From contig NC_068973.1 in NCBI RefSeq assembly GCF_016808095.1, positions 17,093,501 to 17,157,500 on the forward strand: DNA of 64,000 bases, read 5' to 3'. The translations under genes and the position numbers were made by a program. Below are positions 52,350-63,193 of the stretch, piece after piece (positions within the stretch are counted from its first letter, which is position 1; each line of letters opens with the position of its first letter). The DNA is from Vigna angularis. Its lineage: Eukaryota; Streptophyta; Magnoliopsida; Fabales; Fabaceae. The notes beneath the pieces were generated by a model. The model was not told where the DNA came from. It saw nothing but the letters and a program-made list of their open reading frames with translations, and made no database searches.

Positions 52350-52695
52350 GCATATTTAATCGATTATTCAAGGGTTATAATCGATTATTCCGAGCGTCTG
52401 AGAAAGGGGTCGGTCCGCATTTAATCGATTATTCCGCGGCACAATCGATTATCCTAAAAAAAAAGAGGGCTCTTCACATTTGGGTAGTTATGGACGGATA
52501 ATCGATTATTACCATCAATAATCGATTGTCCTTGAACTTCTGGAAAATATTTTTTAAGCGATAATCGATTATCACTTACAAGAATCGATTATCACGCGTG
52601 CAGTATCAACAATAGAGTCGCTACAACGTTCCAAAACGGCCATAAATGGCTAGTTGTTCCATTCTTCGTATAAATACTCCCTCATAATCGATTAA
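52350..52695. repeat. Cluster of AATCGATT palindromes between pol and the 3' frame
   Basis: About nine copies of (T/A)AATCGATTA(T), irregularly spaced. The same palindrome forms the cluster in the solo LTR at 47512-47657 and two copies near 55053-55082 in the 3' LTR. Low C/G context makes the central TCGA stand out. Confidence 0.88.
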
Positions 52696-52782
52696 ACAGC
52701 CACTCCTTGCATCCAAAAACAGCCACTCCCTCATAACCAAATTCTCTCTTTTATTCCCCTCACTCTTCACATATCCCATCCT

Positions 52783-53967
52783 TCTCATGCTGGTGCTTCT
52801 TCATCTCGTTCACGAGATGCTCGTCCTGCTTCCATTGAAGGTTGGATGTCTGATCTCGAAAAACATGCTGATTTTGCCAACTTTTGGCAAGAACGTTGGC
52901 TCATGGCAGTTAAATTTATCAGGTTGGATTTCTATCGATTTTATGGCTTCCAATTCCCTTATTTATTTGGAGCTCAAGGTCTTACTCATCTAGTAGAACA
53001 AAAAAGCTGTATATATCCTGATCTCATTAGAGTGTTCTACTTCAATTTAAAATACCGCGATGGTATTGTCACAACAAAGGTAAAAGGGGTCCCAATTATT
53101 TTGAATGACGACATATGGACTAACGTGGCACAACTCACCATTTGGGTTGATGCTGTCAAAGTTCACCTTGGTGTTCCAGACTTCAATCGCTTGCTAGTCT
53201 TCCAATCATTCCTACGACATCCTCAACAACAAACACATCGCCGTCAACTGCTTGTGGGTGGCTTCAAGGTAGAAGAACGCTTAATTCATTATGTGATAGT
53301 GTGGCTTATGTGCCCCCGTGCTACAAATCATGCTCAATGTTCTGAGCATGATCTCCTTCTTCTTTATGGGATTTTAAATAATATCCATATCGATTGGCCT
53401 ACACTCATCTCTGATACTATCGTAAAGGCCAAAAAGTATCATGCCTATCATCTTCCTTACGCTCTTCTAATCTCTAGGATTATTGAATACAAAGGAGTTC
53501 GTATAGAAGGTGAGCTCACCCAACCCATCCAAGAAATTTGCACTGAAATTGGAGAAACAACGTTTCGTTAAATGGGTTTTGTCGCACGTGGGCGCGTGAT
53601 CATTCACAAGGATGATGATCATCAGGATGATGATCATCAGGATGATGATCATCAGGATGATGAAGATGATGATATGGATGCCTATATGACTCAACCAGTA
53701 GGAGCTACTGCTCCATCTGAAGCTGGACCTTCTACTATGCCTTCATCCTCCTCTATCTCAATGGAAGAGCACTTTGCAAATTTGTCCAAGCAATTGGAGG
53801 ACATGAGTTTAGCTCATCAGGCACGTTTTGATGAACTCATTGAAATGCAGCAAACTCATGAGGAATATGTGATTGAGAAGTTTGATGATTTTCACACTCG
53901 TCTTGGCAACATTGAATATCGCCTCAATCTTCATCCTCAGGAAATACCACCTACTCCCGATTTCTAG
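52783..53967 (+). pseudogene. Extra 3' frame of the Sirevirus (plant-transposon-protein-like domain plus acidic/coiled tail)
   Basis: In the position of the Sirevirus env-like frame. The first part, conceptually 52783-53571, includes ANFWQERWLMAVKFIRLDFY, PDLIRVFYFNLKYRDGIVTT and KVKGVPIILNDDIWT, which resemble the putative plant transposon protein domain found in many legume repeats. A single TAA (53569-53571) separates it, in the same frame, from a part with the acidic repeat DDDHQ (three copies), a Ser/Pro linker and a likely coiled coil ending HPQEIPPTPDF. No signal peptide or transmembrane segment is visible, so an envelope role is not supported. The start codon is uncertain (first Met in frame 52846). 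Confidence 0.75.
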
Positions 53968-54094
53968 ATTAGGCTGCTTGCTTGCTTGATTTCCATTAGT
54001 GTACTAATTTGGTTATATTTCCTTATGATGTAATAATATTTTCCCTAAATAAATCCCCTCCTTTTCATGTTCTCATTTCGTGCATACATTATTT

Positions 54095-54283
54095 TCTTGA
54101 GGGGGAGAAAATTTTGAGGGGGAGCATGCTTACTTTTTGCTTTTCTGATAAAAAAAGGGGAGAAAGTCTTTTCAAGTAGTGCGATTACTTCTAACATCTT
54201 TGTTTTTGTAAGTCTGTTATATGTGCAGGAAAGAAATGCTTTTAAAACAAGAGATTTTTTATCATCATCAAAAAGAGGGAGAT
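54095..54283 (+). other. Multiple polypurine tracts before the 3' LTR
   Basis: At least four purine runs (GAGGGGGAG twice, a GGGGAG run, and AAAAAGAGGGAGA adjoining the LTR). Multiple polypurine tracts are a noted Sirevirus trait. Confidence 0.7.
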
Positions 54284-55652
54284 TGTTACCAATGAGGAGC
54301 ATTGTTACCTTGAAGATGATGATTTTGATGATGTTACAAAGTAAAGAATAAGAAGACTTCTCTTGTATGAGAGTTTAAAAGCATTTATGCATAAGAGAAG
54401 ACATCAAAACTGAACGGTAGACCTCATGACCAAGACCAAGCAGTGAAAGACATGACCGTGACCGAACAATCACTCAACAGTTGAAAAGCAAATGGTAAAA
54501 AACAGATTAAAGACGAACACTGGCTGACCACTGGCTGTACACAACTGAAGACCGAGCGGTACCTATATGTCAACAACCGAATGGTCACTATCAGTTAAAG
54601 ACCGAACGGTATGTACTAGTTAAACGCTTGGCAGTGAATAGTAGTTCAAGACCGAACGGAGTTCAACATTAGCCAAACTCAGTTGAATACCGAACGGTCA
54701 CTAACAGATACAGGTCGAACAGTTTATGACCGAATGGCTTCCAACAACAGACTGAACATGTGATGACAGTGGTCAAACAAGGCATGATCGAACGGTTTAA
54801 GGCTTGACCAAGACCAAGTAGTTCGGACCGAGCAATAGCGAGGAATGACTGAGACCGAGAAGCTAGCACCGAACGTTGGAAAGATATAAGTAACCAAGCT
54901 GAACGGAAAAAGGTGATAAGGGCTTAGGGCAAACATAGTTGAAAACTGAACAGTAGGAGGTTGTGAAAAATTAAACCGAGCGGCAGAAGATGAAGAACTC
55001 GAGCCGATCGGTTGAAGTGTTAGAAATTCAAAATGTTCCAAGTCTCGCAGATAATCGATTATCACTTATAATAATCGATTATCATTGTCAATTGTAATCT
55101 GTCTTTTCAGTTTCAGACCAGTAGCCTATATAAACCTTGCCAAACACTTTAGAAGATAACTAAGCATAACTGAGAATACAGTGCTATCTGAGGAAGTTCT
55201 CAAGTGCTCGTTCATTGCTACTGTCAAGTCTTGTGAATAGGAGAAGCTCGCGCTTTGTGTGTCAAAGGACGGAGCGGTTCGCTTCAAGTTGGAAGAGTTG
55301 TTTCCTTCCGGTTCGTTCGTCGAAGGAACGTGTTTTTGTTACTGTTATTTTTGAATCACTCTATTGTAATTGTAAAACATTTCTTTATTGAAAAGGTTAG
55401 TCAGTCTTCATAGTGATTAATGACTGGACGTAGAATCTTTTGATTTGAACTAGGATAAAAATCATCTGTGTGATTTTTCTACTCCGTGCACTCTTTATAT
55501 TTTCTGCTCATCAACGTTTTGATAAAACGTTTAAGAGAAAATTAAAGGAACCATTTTTTAAAGTGACTAAACAATCTCTTTGCTTTTAACAATCTGTATC
55601 GAACTCTGTTTTAATATTTCGCTGCGCAAAATAGGCACCGATTGTTTCAACA
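54284..55652 (+). repeat. 3' LTR of the Sirevirus (1369 bp)
   Basis: Partner of 45192-46543. It includes two AATCGATT palindromes near 55053-55082 and many ACCGAACGGT-like units. Confidence 0.9.
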
Positions 55653-55673
55653 CACTTGTCAATGAGTTTAACA

Positions 55674-56190
55674 GTTATATATTTGCTTTATAGTGGTCAC
55701 ATTAGCTTCATTATGTTCTTTGAAAGTCAAAAGAATATTTGAGGGTTTTACTTGACTCTTAGTCATGTCAACAAGAATTGATTGTTCAGCATCATTTAAC
55801 CTCTCCACAAAAGAATGACCAACCAAAGTCTCTACTAATTCATGGTTGTGATAGCCCACATAACATTTAACACCCAACCCTGTCTTTTAGGTTTACTCCT
55901 CAACCTAAACGGACACTCACATTTTGTTGTGCCAGATACACTAGGCTGAACATCTGGCTTATACTTCCTATATTTCTCACTCCTTTCACAGCCTAACAAA
56001 ACGTATGTCTTTCTTCCAGCTTCACCAGTTGTTGTGTTAGATCTTATAATCATGACAACAAATCCAAGTTCGAATGCAATCTTTCAAACTCATTCAATTA
56101 AATCGTCGCATGAGGAAAATATTTGATCAATGAAAAACTTATCTGTGTAATCACCCTCAGCCACTTCATTTAGGAAAGAAGAAAATTCGA
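55674..56190 (-). pseudogene. Mutator-like transposase, N-terminal half with FAR1-type DNA-binding region
   Basis: Minus-strand translation shows the FAR1-like zinc region: IRSNTTTGEAGRKTYVLLGC, CECPFRLRSKPK and, one frame over, CYVGYHNHELVETLVGHSF, followed by QVKPSNILLTFKEHNE and TTIKQIYN at the solo-LTR junction. A frameshift near 55860 and two TGA codons near 56085, where relatives have Trp and Arg, disable it. The gene continues in 43520-44064 on the far side of the nested LTR elements. Confidence 0.82.
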
Positions 56191-56596
56191 ACAGAAAATC
56201 AGAATTTATTTAAGAATAAAAAAAAATAATAGTTATTCATCTTATGATATTAAATACTACCTACAATAAACATTAACATTTTAAAAGTTAACTACTAAAA
56301 AACACAATAACATATTAAACTTTATATAATAAATCAAAAAACATATAAACATTACGGCACAAATTAAAAATTAAATAAAAAAAACAAAAAATAATATCAA
56401 TGATATTATAATTATAAAAATTTAACATATTAAATTAAATTAAATTCTAAAAATATGATTACATATTACAAATTAAGTAATAAATAACAAATAACAAATA
56501 ATAAAATATTTTAAAATTTAAATAAAAATTACCAAATATAAACATATTATAAATTAAATCAAAAGTTAAAAAAGTAACATATAAAAAATTATATAA
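56191..56596. other. AT-rich 5' region of the Mutator-like element
   Basis: Nearly pure A/T with short repeated words (AAATAACAAATA). No gene seen. It continues on the other side of the Pack-MULE at 58317-58840. Confidence 0.5.
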
Positions 56597-56605
56597 TAAA
56601 TACAA

Positions 56606-56794
56606 AGTTAAACCTCTTTAGTTGTCCCTATTTTTGTAGGTTTTTCCTAGTTCGATCCCCGTTTTATTAGAATCCCCAATTTAGTCCTAAAAAATGTTAA
56701 TTTGAGTCAATTGGAGCACTGCCGTTAAATTGACTTAACGAGGTTAAGTTTTTATGAGTTGGGACGTTGACGTGGCCAATTTTTGCCACATCAC
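56606..56794 (+). repeat. Left TIR of the Pack-MULE
   Basis: Inverse of 58119-58307; ends with GCCACATCAC at the inner edge. Confidence 0.92.
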
Positions 56795-57512
56795 TCCTGC
56801 CACATTAGCGTCATCTTCCCCAACAGCAGAAATCCTAATAAGGATTTCAAATGGGATTTAGGGTGGCTGCGCGACTTGGTAATAGCGGCACTAGAGTGCT
56901 TCTGCGTCGCAGTGGAGGGGTGGTTGTTTGTTGCGGGGTGTGTTTCTGGATCAGGGGAGAACTCACGGTGGAGGTTGAACGTCGTAGAGGGGATTGTGAT
57001 TAGGGTTCTTGACATCTGGTTCATGAGAGGATTGATTGTTTGCAGGTTCCTAGATCGTGGTGGTGCGAGAACACTCACAATGGCTGCTTGAACGTTTGCT
57101 AGCTTGGTGGTGTTTGAACAATGGTGAGGGAAGTTGTGCGATTTTGGATTTCTTGGCTGGTTGATTTTTTGACTCACGGTGGTAGACGGTTTCACGGTGG
57201 TGAAATTGTTTCAAAGAAGAAACAGTGGTGGAAGGAGATGGAGGCGCTGTGGCAGTCCGGGGATGGCGCGAATCACGACCATGAATCTGGGTTCTCTCTA
57301 ATTGTTGAAGGTGGTGGCGGATGATGGGTTTCTGAGTTGCTCAACGACGACATTGAGGCGCGACGAGATGGTGGATGCACGAAGAAGGCGGTGTTGATGG
57401 TGGCGATGCAGCGAATGTGCTACTGGAGTTCTCACGGTGGCTTCACGATTGCGGCACAACAAGGTGGTGACGACGACGTGGTAATCTATACAATCGAAAC
57501 GTTCGGCGCAAC

Positions 57513-58115
57513 AAGGTTGGGTTCAGAGCTGAGATACGGGTACAGTTCAGGCATGTGCCGGGTAATCTGTACAAATCAAAATTTTGGTGTAGATCTTGAT
57601 TGGGCGACCAATGAACTTGTTATCAAAGTTCAGCTTGATGAGGCTATTTATTTGAAGATAAACAACAAAGTTCCAAGTCTGAGATTGAAGTTGGACCGCA
57701 GTAATCTAAATCTTCACTATCCGTCAAGGTATTTTCCTTTTACTCTTAAAAAATCAACTTTATGAGACCCCTGAAATACATTCTTCATTAGATTATCATC
57801 TCACAAATTCACTTCATTCTTAGTTTCTTACTTAAACTGATGATCGTGTTCAACATTGATCTAATGTCGATATAATCTTTGTGGGCATGTGGAATGCTGC
57901 CACCATAATTGTAGGATTTTTCTTGCTCCATAGACGAAATTGGACATTTTGAAAGTAGTAAATTGTTATCTATGGATGACATATTGTATGATCATTTTGA
58001 AAGTAGTTTTCATTTTAACTTCATTTTAGATATTTAAAGGAGATTCTATATGCTTATGAGAGGCTATTGTTGGATGCCATTGAAGGAGAAAGAAGACTCT
58101 TCATACATAGTGGCA
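57513..58115 (+). pseudogene. Captured fragment of a plastid-type glucose-6-phosphate dehydrogenase gene, with intron
   Basis: Plus-strand translation gives C-terminal G6PDH blocks: [16 protein letters not shown] (57517 on), then one frame over [33 protein letters not shown] and LNLHYPSR to 57728; and, after a phase-2 GT/AG intron (57729-58029), YLKEILYAYERLLLDAIEGE, RRLFIHSG. One frameshift near 57595 breaks it. The order, spacing and split Arg codon are those expected of two adjacent genomic exons, so it was captured as DNA, not from mRNA. It ends at the inner edge of the right TIR. It lacks the catalytic domain and cannot encode an enzyme. Homology is recalled, not searched. Confidence 0.87.
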
Positions 58116-58118
58116 TGA

Positions 58119-58307
58119 GTGATGTGGCAAAAACTGGCCACGTCAACGTCCCAACTCATAAAAAATTTAACCCGTTAAATCAATTTAACGGCAGAGGCCC
58201 AATTGACTCAAATTAGCATTTTTTAGGACTAAATTAGGGATTCTGATAAAACGGGGATCGAAGTGGAAAAAAGCCACGAAAATAAGGACAACTAAAGAGG
58301 TTTAACC
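58119..58307 (-). repeat. Right TIR of the Pack-MULE
   Basis: Inverse of 56606-56794, followed directly by the TAAATACAA duplication. Confidence 0.92.
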
Positions 58308-58839
58308 TAAATACAAAATAACAAAAATATTATAAACTAAATACTAAGTAAAAAACAAAAACTTATTCAAAATTAAATAAAACATAAAATCATTAACACG
58401 TATAAAACATTAAAAACTTAATAACAAATAAAAAAAATTTAATAACAAAAAAATTAATATAAAAAAATAACACCTACAAAATTAACTAATACATCATAAA
58501 TAACAAAAAATATTAAAAACGAAATAATAAAAACAAATAACAACACAAATTGATTAACTCATAAATATTACAATTTAAATAATGCATATAAAAAATTAAT
58601 GTATTATAAATTAAATACAAAATACTTCAAACAGATTTTTCTTAAAAAATAAAATATCTAAAATATATAAATAAAACAACAGAATATATAAAAAAAACAT
58701 AACAATTATTGAAAAAAAATAACACGTATGTTACCAAAACTAGAAATTCCCCATAAACTATAAATTCCCCAAAAAAACATAACAAATATTAAATAAATAG
58801 AAAAAAATATAAAAAAACACATGAAAATATATACCCGAA

Positions 58840-59000
58840 ATTTGAAGTGCATTAATCCTTAACCGGTGTTACTAGGGTTAAGAGTACACCAGCATTCAAA
58901 CGCTGGTTTAGGCCTGTCGAACTTTGAATTGCAATAAGCCTTAACTGGTGTTTGAATACCGGCGTGCCCTTAACCGCAATTCGAACGTCGATTAAGGGTG
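58840..59000. repeat. Subterminal-type repeat cluster, right side of the old Mutator-like element
   Basis: Units such as CCTTAACCGCAATTCGAACG and CCTTAACTGGTGTTTGAAT resemble those at 42825-43020. They may mark the transposase-proximal end of that element. Exact terminus not found. Confidence 0.4.
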
Positions 59001-61086
59001 TTTACATAATCACTACTAACTTTGAATGTCTTTCACCATCTGCAATGTCTTTCACCACCTTTCTCCTCCACGAACCACACCACACAACACGACCACCACC
59101 AACCTCCAAATCATTGCCAATATAATGACCACCATTACAACATTGTACCACCACGACCACAACTTTAGAAGCCAAGCTCACACACAAACAAAGAATAACT
59201 GAACAACGAAGAAATGATCAACGAAGACGGGGTGCATGGTTTATAGAAACAAAATTTATTACTGGTTGTTGGAATTAAACCAACATCATTAAACCATGAT
59301 GATAGTTGTAGGAGTTAATAAATTAAGGGCAAAAAGGTCCAATGGGAGATGCGGGATGATATTGGTGAGGTGCAGGAAAAAAAAGGCTCTTTCTTTATTA
59401 TTGTATTGTATAATTGTTCGATTAATAGTAAATTAGACAACGATTAGTCATACGTCTGAAAAGACTACCATTAAGATCGGATAGTTGCAGAGTGTGACCG
59501 ATTGATTAATTGTTAAGATATTTAACTTTAATGTTGAACAACTTAAGATAAAATGTGATTACCATTAATTAAGCCGTAATTAGGTTGTTGTTGATCGAAA
59601 ATTTACTCTGAAATTTATAAATATAAATTAAAAGTAAAGAAGTAAGTGATTGTAAAACATTAAATTAACTTTAATATCATAGTAACTTTTATACTATTCT
59701 CTAAACAGCTTAAATAATGGTTACAAGATACTTTAAATAAATGATAGTTTTTGGATCTTTTAGACTATTTTCTAAATGTTAGATGTTAATCTTAACCTAC
59801 ATTTTAAAACACTTTCTAAAACGTTTTTAAAAACAAAACTGTAACAGAGTTTCATACCTTAAAATGTTGCTTTACGGCTTTATCTATGAATATTATTCAT
59901 TTCATTTTATATCTAAGTTCTATATTAATTAAAAATAAAAATTTATAAATCTCTTATTTTAAAATTTTATATTGAGAAAAGAATTAACTCGTTGTAAGAA
60001 ATGAAATCATGTTTCGTTATTATTATTATTATTATTTTACTTATAAATATCTTTAAAAAATCATTAAAAAACATTTTTCGTTTTAGAGATAGCAAAGAAG
60101 AATAAAAGACTTCATAAAAATAAATAAGAGAATATTTAAATAAGTCATAAATAAATTTTTGTGAATAAGAATAAAGGATGTAGACAGTAATCGCTCACAT
60201 CACAGTTAAAAAAAGGTAAATTATAAGATAATCAGTCACTCTCGTTTCTGATAATGATAGTACTGCATAATATTTGAAAGATCCAGTTAAATTTTCGAAC
60301 AGTGTATTTTTCCTAACAGTTTTATGTCCAAATTTATAATGTGTATACTTTTGTTCAATTTAAATATAATTATTTGTTATTGTTATTAAGTATATTTATA
60401 TGTCATAAAATTAATTTATAAGATTGAAATATACATTCTATTTGTCCTTTTCATTTTGTTTCAGTTTAACTTTTCAAAAGGATCTTTTAATTTGCAGTTA
60501 TGTTTAAAAATCATGTTTTTTTTACTTTTATTTTTCTCTAGTATATGTTTTCTAATATTTTATGTAAGCAATAACTAAATTATAATGTAATTTCAAAGAA
60601 TTAAATATGTAATGAAAACACTGATTTTTGTAAATTTTATTAGAGATCCTTTCTTGAAGTACCTTGTGTTTCCTTTGTATGACCTTCAATTGTTATTCCC
60701 GGATGAAACTTTTCTGCATTCGCTATTTTAGTTAAATTTGGCTGAAACGTTGTTATAAAGTCAGTTCTGGGTTGAAAAAAAGTTATATAAAAATATTTGG
60801 TAAAGTTAGTGGATAAGATGATTAAAAAATATAAGATCAGAAAAATCTATAATTAATTATTGAATTAAATATTAATATTTAATAATTATGAATTATAAAT
60901 TATAATTTTATTTTAAAACGTTATCCTCTAGAAAATTACATAAATTAACTTTCAAACGTTGTTTTAAAATTTTCTTTATAATTTAGATAGCTATAATTTC
61001 TCAATAAAAATAAATATTTCATTTCAAATATAAAAAAATTAATAATTAACATAACATTAAGTAAAGTGTTGTGTTAAACCAATAAT
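59001..61086. other. AT-rich spacer
   Basis: No gene or terminal repeat recognised in about 2.1 kb. A short minus-strand frame near 59.0-59.2 kb is Val-rich by repeat of CCACCAC words and has no family resemblance. Confidence 0.5.
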
Positions 61087-61091
61087 CTGAT

Positions 61092-62756
61092 TGGTTTTGG
61101 GTCACTTGAGAGACATGTTGTTTCAGTGAATGAGTAGGAAATTTGGGTGTTCTATTAGGGTTTTGGGTCACTTGAGAGGAAGTGAGGTAGTGATTTTTGG
61201 AAGTAGGGGTTCTGGGCATAACGGGGCTGTTGAGACATCTTAGGCAAGTCATTTGTGACTTATTAGGATCATAAAACTAGCCTAAAACCTGTTAGAAATG
61301 ATAAAATCGAAATTGGGTCCTTAAGTTGTAGGAATTGATGTTTTAAAAGATAAAACTTGATCTTAATCACTTTAGATTAGTAATGGGGAGGGTTAGGATC
61401 ATCTAGGCAGGTGTAATTGAGCTTAATACACGAATTAGAGGTCTTAGAAGTTGGCCAAGAGGCCTAGAAATGGTAAGGGCTGGTGTGAGTGTGTGATTCT
61501 GCAGAATTTGCGTTCTGCAGATGATGCAGAGTCGCTATGCGAGCTGTCTCGCATAGCGAGACCTTGTAAAGAGTGCTCACTGTTTGAGTCATTCACTATG
61601 CGAGTTGGTGCGCTTTGCGAATAACCAGAGGGTGTTGCTCTCTGTCTAGGCTCTCGCATAGCGACCTTGGAGCGCTATGCGAGAGGTTGAAAGTCTGATG
61701 CATGCTGCGAGTTAATTCGCATCGCGAATTTGGGGGTGCGCTGTGCGAGACCGTCCTATCTCGCCTTGCGAGTAGGGTGCGCTCTGCGAATCCTTTGAGT
61801 CCAGTCTTCTCTTTTGTTCTCTTTTTGGTTGAATCAAGTGTGTGTTGTGTTTGCAATGCATAGTATGATGTGGTAATGTGATTATATTGAAAGTATGTGA
61901 GTGTATGAGACATGTTTGGTGATTGAAAGTATGTGGTTTTAAAATTATGGTTGATGGACGTAATTCCATGGATCTCTAAGGAGGTTACATGGTGGTGCCC
62001 TATAATATTGGACGTAATTCCATGATCTTCAAGGAGAAGATTCATGGTGGTGCCGTTAGTGTTTAGAATGATTTGCATGGTAGCTTAGTCTTGGGGTTAT
62101 CCTGGAACTACAATGGTCGATCATTCTCAAGTAGAGAAGATTGAACCATGTCGTGAGTAGTAGCAGGAGGTTCTAGTCTTGGGTGCTTCCAGTATGGCCC
62201 AAGGTGAGTGATAACAGATTAACCTCGTGAGTGTGGTAGGGTGAAACCCATTGGCAATGGCTTTGCAAAATAGTAGAGGTCACCACGAGTGCACGACTCG
62301 CCATAGCTCGACAATCATTCTAAGTCCGGACGAGTCAAGTTTAAGTGCAACAAGTCATGTTTGTGTAGTGTAGTGTATCTGTCTTTACTTGCGTGTTGCA
62401 TGTGACTGCTATAACATGATTTTATATCTAGCTCACCCTTGCTTGTGTTTTGTGTTTTGCTTGGGTATGCTTTTCTTTTGCAATGATCATCCACTTGGAT
62501 GTGAGCAGAGATGGATGAGGTTCCCCTAGAGCAGGCTTTGGAGGAAGATGATGCTGCTGCCTAGTCTCCTTAGAATTCTATCAGTTATATCTTGTATTTT
62601 GAAATACTCTAGTATGTTTAAGTTTTAAATTACGACTCATTTTATTAGGATGACTGTAAGCTTAACTATTTTATTTACAGTCTACTCTAACGGTTCTCTT
62701 TTATTAAAATTTGGACTTACTATGTTATATGCTTCTATATAATCTGGGATGTTACA
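61092..62756 (+). mobile_element. Probable solo LTR of a Ty3/gypsy element (1665 bp)
   Basis: Ends CTGGGATGTTACA, typical of chromovirus-type gypsy LTRs, and the following CTGAT (62757-62761) repeats before the proposed start (CTGAT, 61087-61091, then TGGTTTTGGGTC). The part 61490-61795 carries a cluster of CTATGCGAG/CTCGCATAGCGAG-like units in both orientations. No coding frame with family resemblance. The 5' limit is less sure: a start beginning TGTAAC would be more usual, so the left end could be truncated. Confidence 0.65.
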
Positions 62757-62761
62757 CTGAT

Positions 62762-63156
62762 AAATATGTAACAATAAAATTATAATTCAAAGGTTTTCTT
62801 TTCTTATTTTAGAGAATAAGATAATAAAATATAAATTTTTAAGTTTAAGATTTGATATAAAGAATAATTTAAATAGAATATTTCTTCGATTCCCTAAAAC
62901 GTATTTTAAGAAAAAAACTTTGACAATAAATATAAAATAAAATTATTTTTGTAATTATTATTCAAACTCATCTTTTATATATATAATTATCATATCAACT
63001 ATATACAACAATATAGATAATATTTAATTTTTTAATTAAATATAAAGATAAAGGTATGAATATACATATCTAATCCATACATATCCTAATATCCATAAAT
63101 GTAATTTCCTCCCTCGTTCAATTACCAAAAATATTTATAATTTATTAGTAACAAAA

Positions 63157-63193
<37 letters not shown>

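Larger units (their letters stand above)
45192..55652 (+). mobile_element. Sirevirus-like Ty1/copia retrotransposon (10.5 kb)
   Basis: LTRs 45192-46543 and 54284-55652 (TGTTACCAATGAGG…TTTC(T/A)ACA) are flanked by a perfect 5-bp duplication CACTT (45187-45191 and 55653-55657). A primer-binding site ATTGGTATAAGAGC follows the 5' LTR. Order gag, protease, integrase, RT, RNase H is copia-type. Two zinc knuckles, an extra long frame after pol and several purine tracts before the 3' LTR (GAGGGGGAG near 54100 and 54118, AAAAAAGGGGAG near 54156, AAAGAGGGAGA near 54273) point to the Sirevirus (SIRE) lineage. It is inserted in the solo LTR and carries another solo LTR in gag. Stops and frameshifts make it inactive. 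Confidence 0.9.
44065..55673. mobile_element. Gypsy-like solo LTR (about 1.15 kb) inserted in the MULE transposase, itself split
   Basis: Begins TGATAACGGTAATTCTTACC at 44065 and, once the Sirevirus at 45192-55652 is discounted, ends GAGTTTAACA at 55673. Flanks ATTAT (44060-44064) and GTTAT (55674-55678) are a near-perfect 5-bp duplication, and the transposase frame resumes across it. The right part (45120-45190) has the TCTCTTGGGAAACGATACTT region seen near the ends of many plant gypsy LTRs. No internal region or second LTR is present, hence a solo LTR from unequal recombination. It contains an (AT)n run at 44560-44605. Confidence 0.72.
56606..58307. mobile_element. Pack-MULE with 189-bp terminal inverted repeats
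   Basis: TIRs 56606-56794 and 58119-58307 are highly similar along their whole length (outer word GTTAAACCTCTTTAGTTGTC). The 9-bp duplication TAAATACAA (56597-56605 and 58308-58316) is perfect, the Mutator signature. The interior has no transposase; it holds a less AT-rich segment with repeated TCACGGTGG words (about 56930-57450) of unknown origin and a G6PDH gene fragment. Total 1702 bp. Confidence 0.93.

Noticed and set aside
52783..53967. Viral envelope gene in the Sirevirus
   Set aside because: Position fits an env-like frame, but no signal peptide, transmembrane or fusion features are visible; it looks like a plant-transposon-protein domain instead.
56783..57324. Open frames in the left interior of the Pack-MULE
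   Set aside because: No family resemblance; likely chance frames in a captured, less AT-rich segment of unknown origin.
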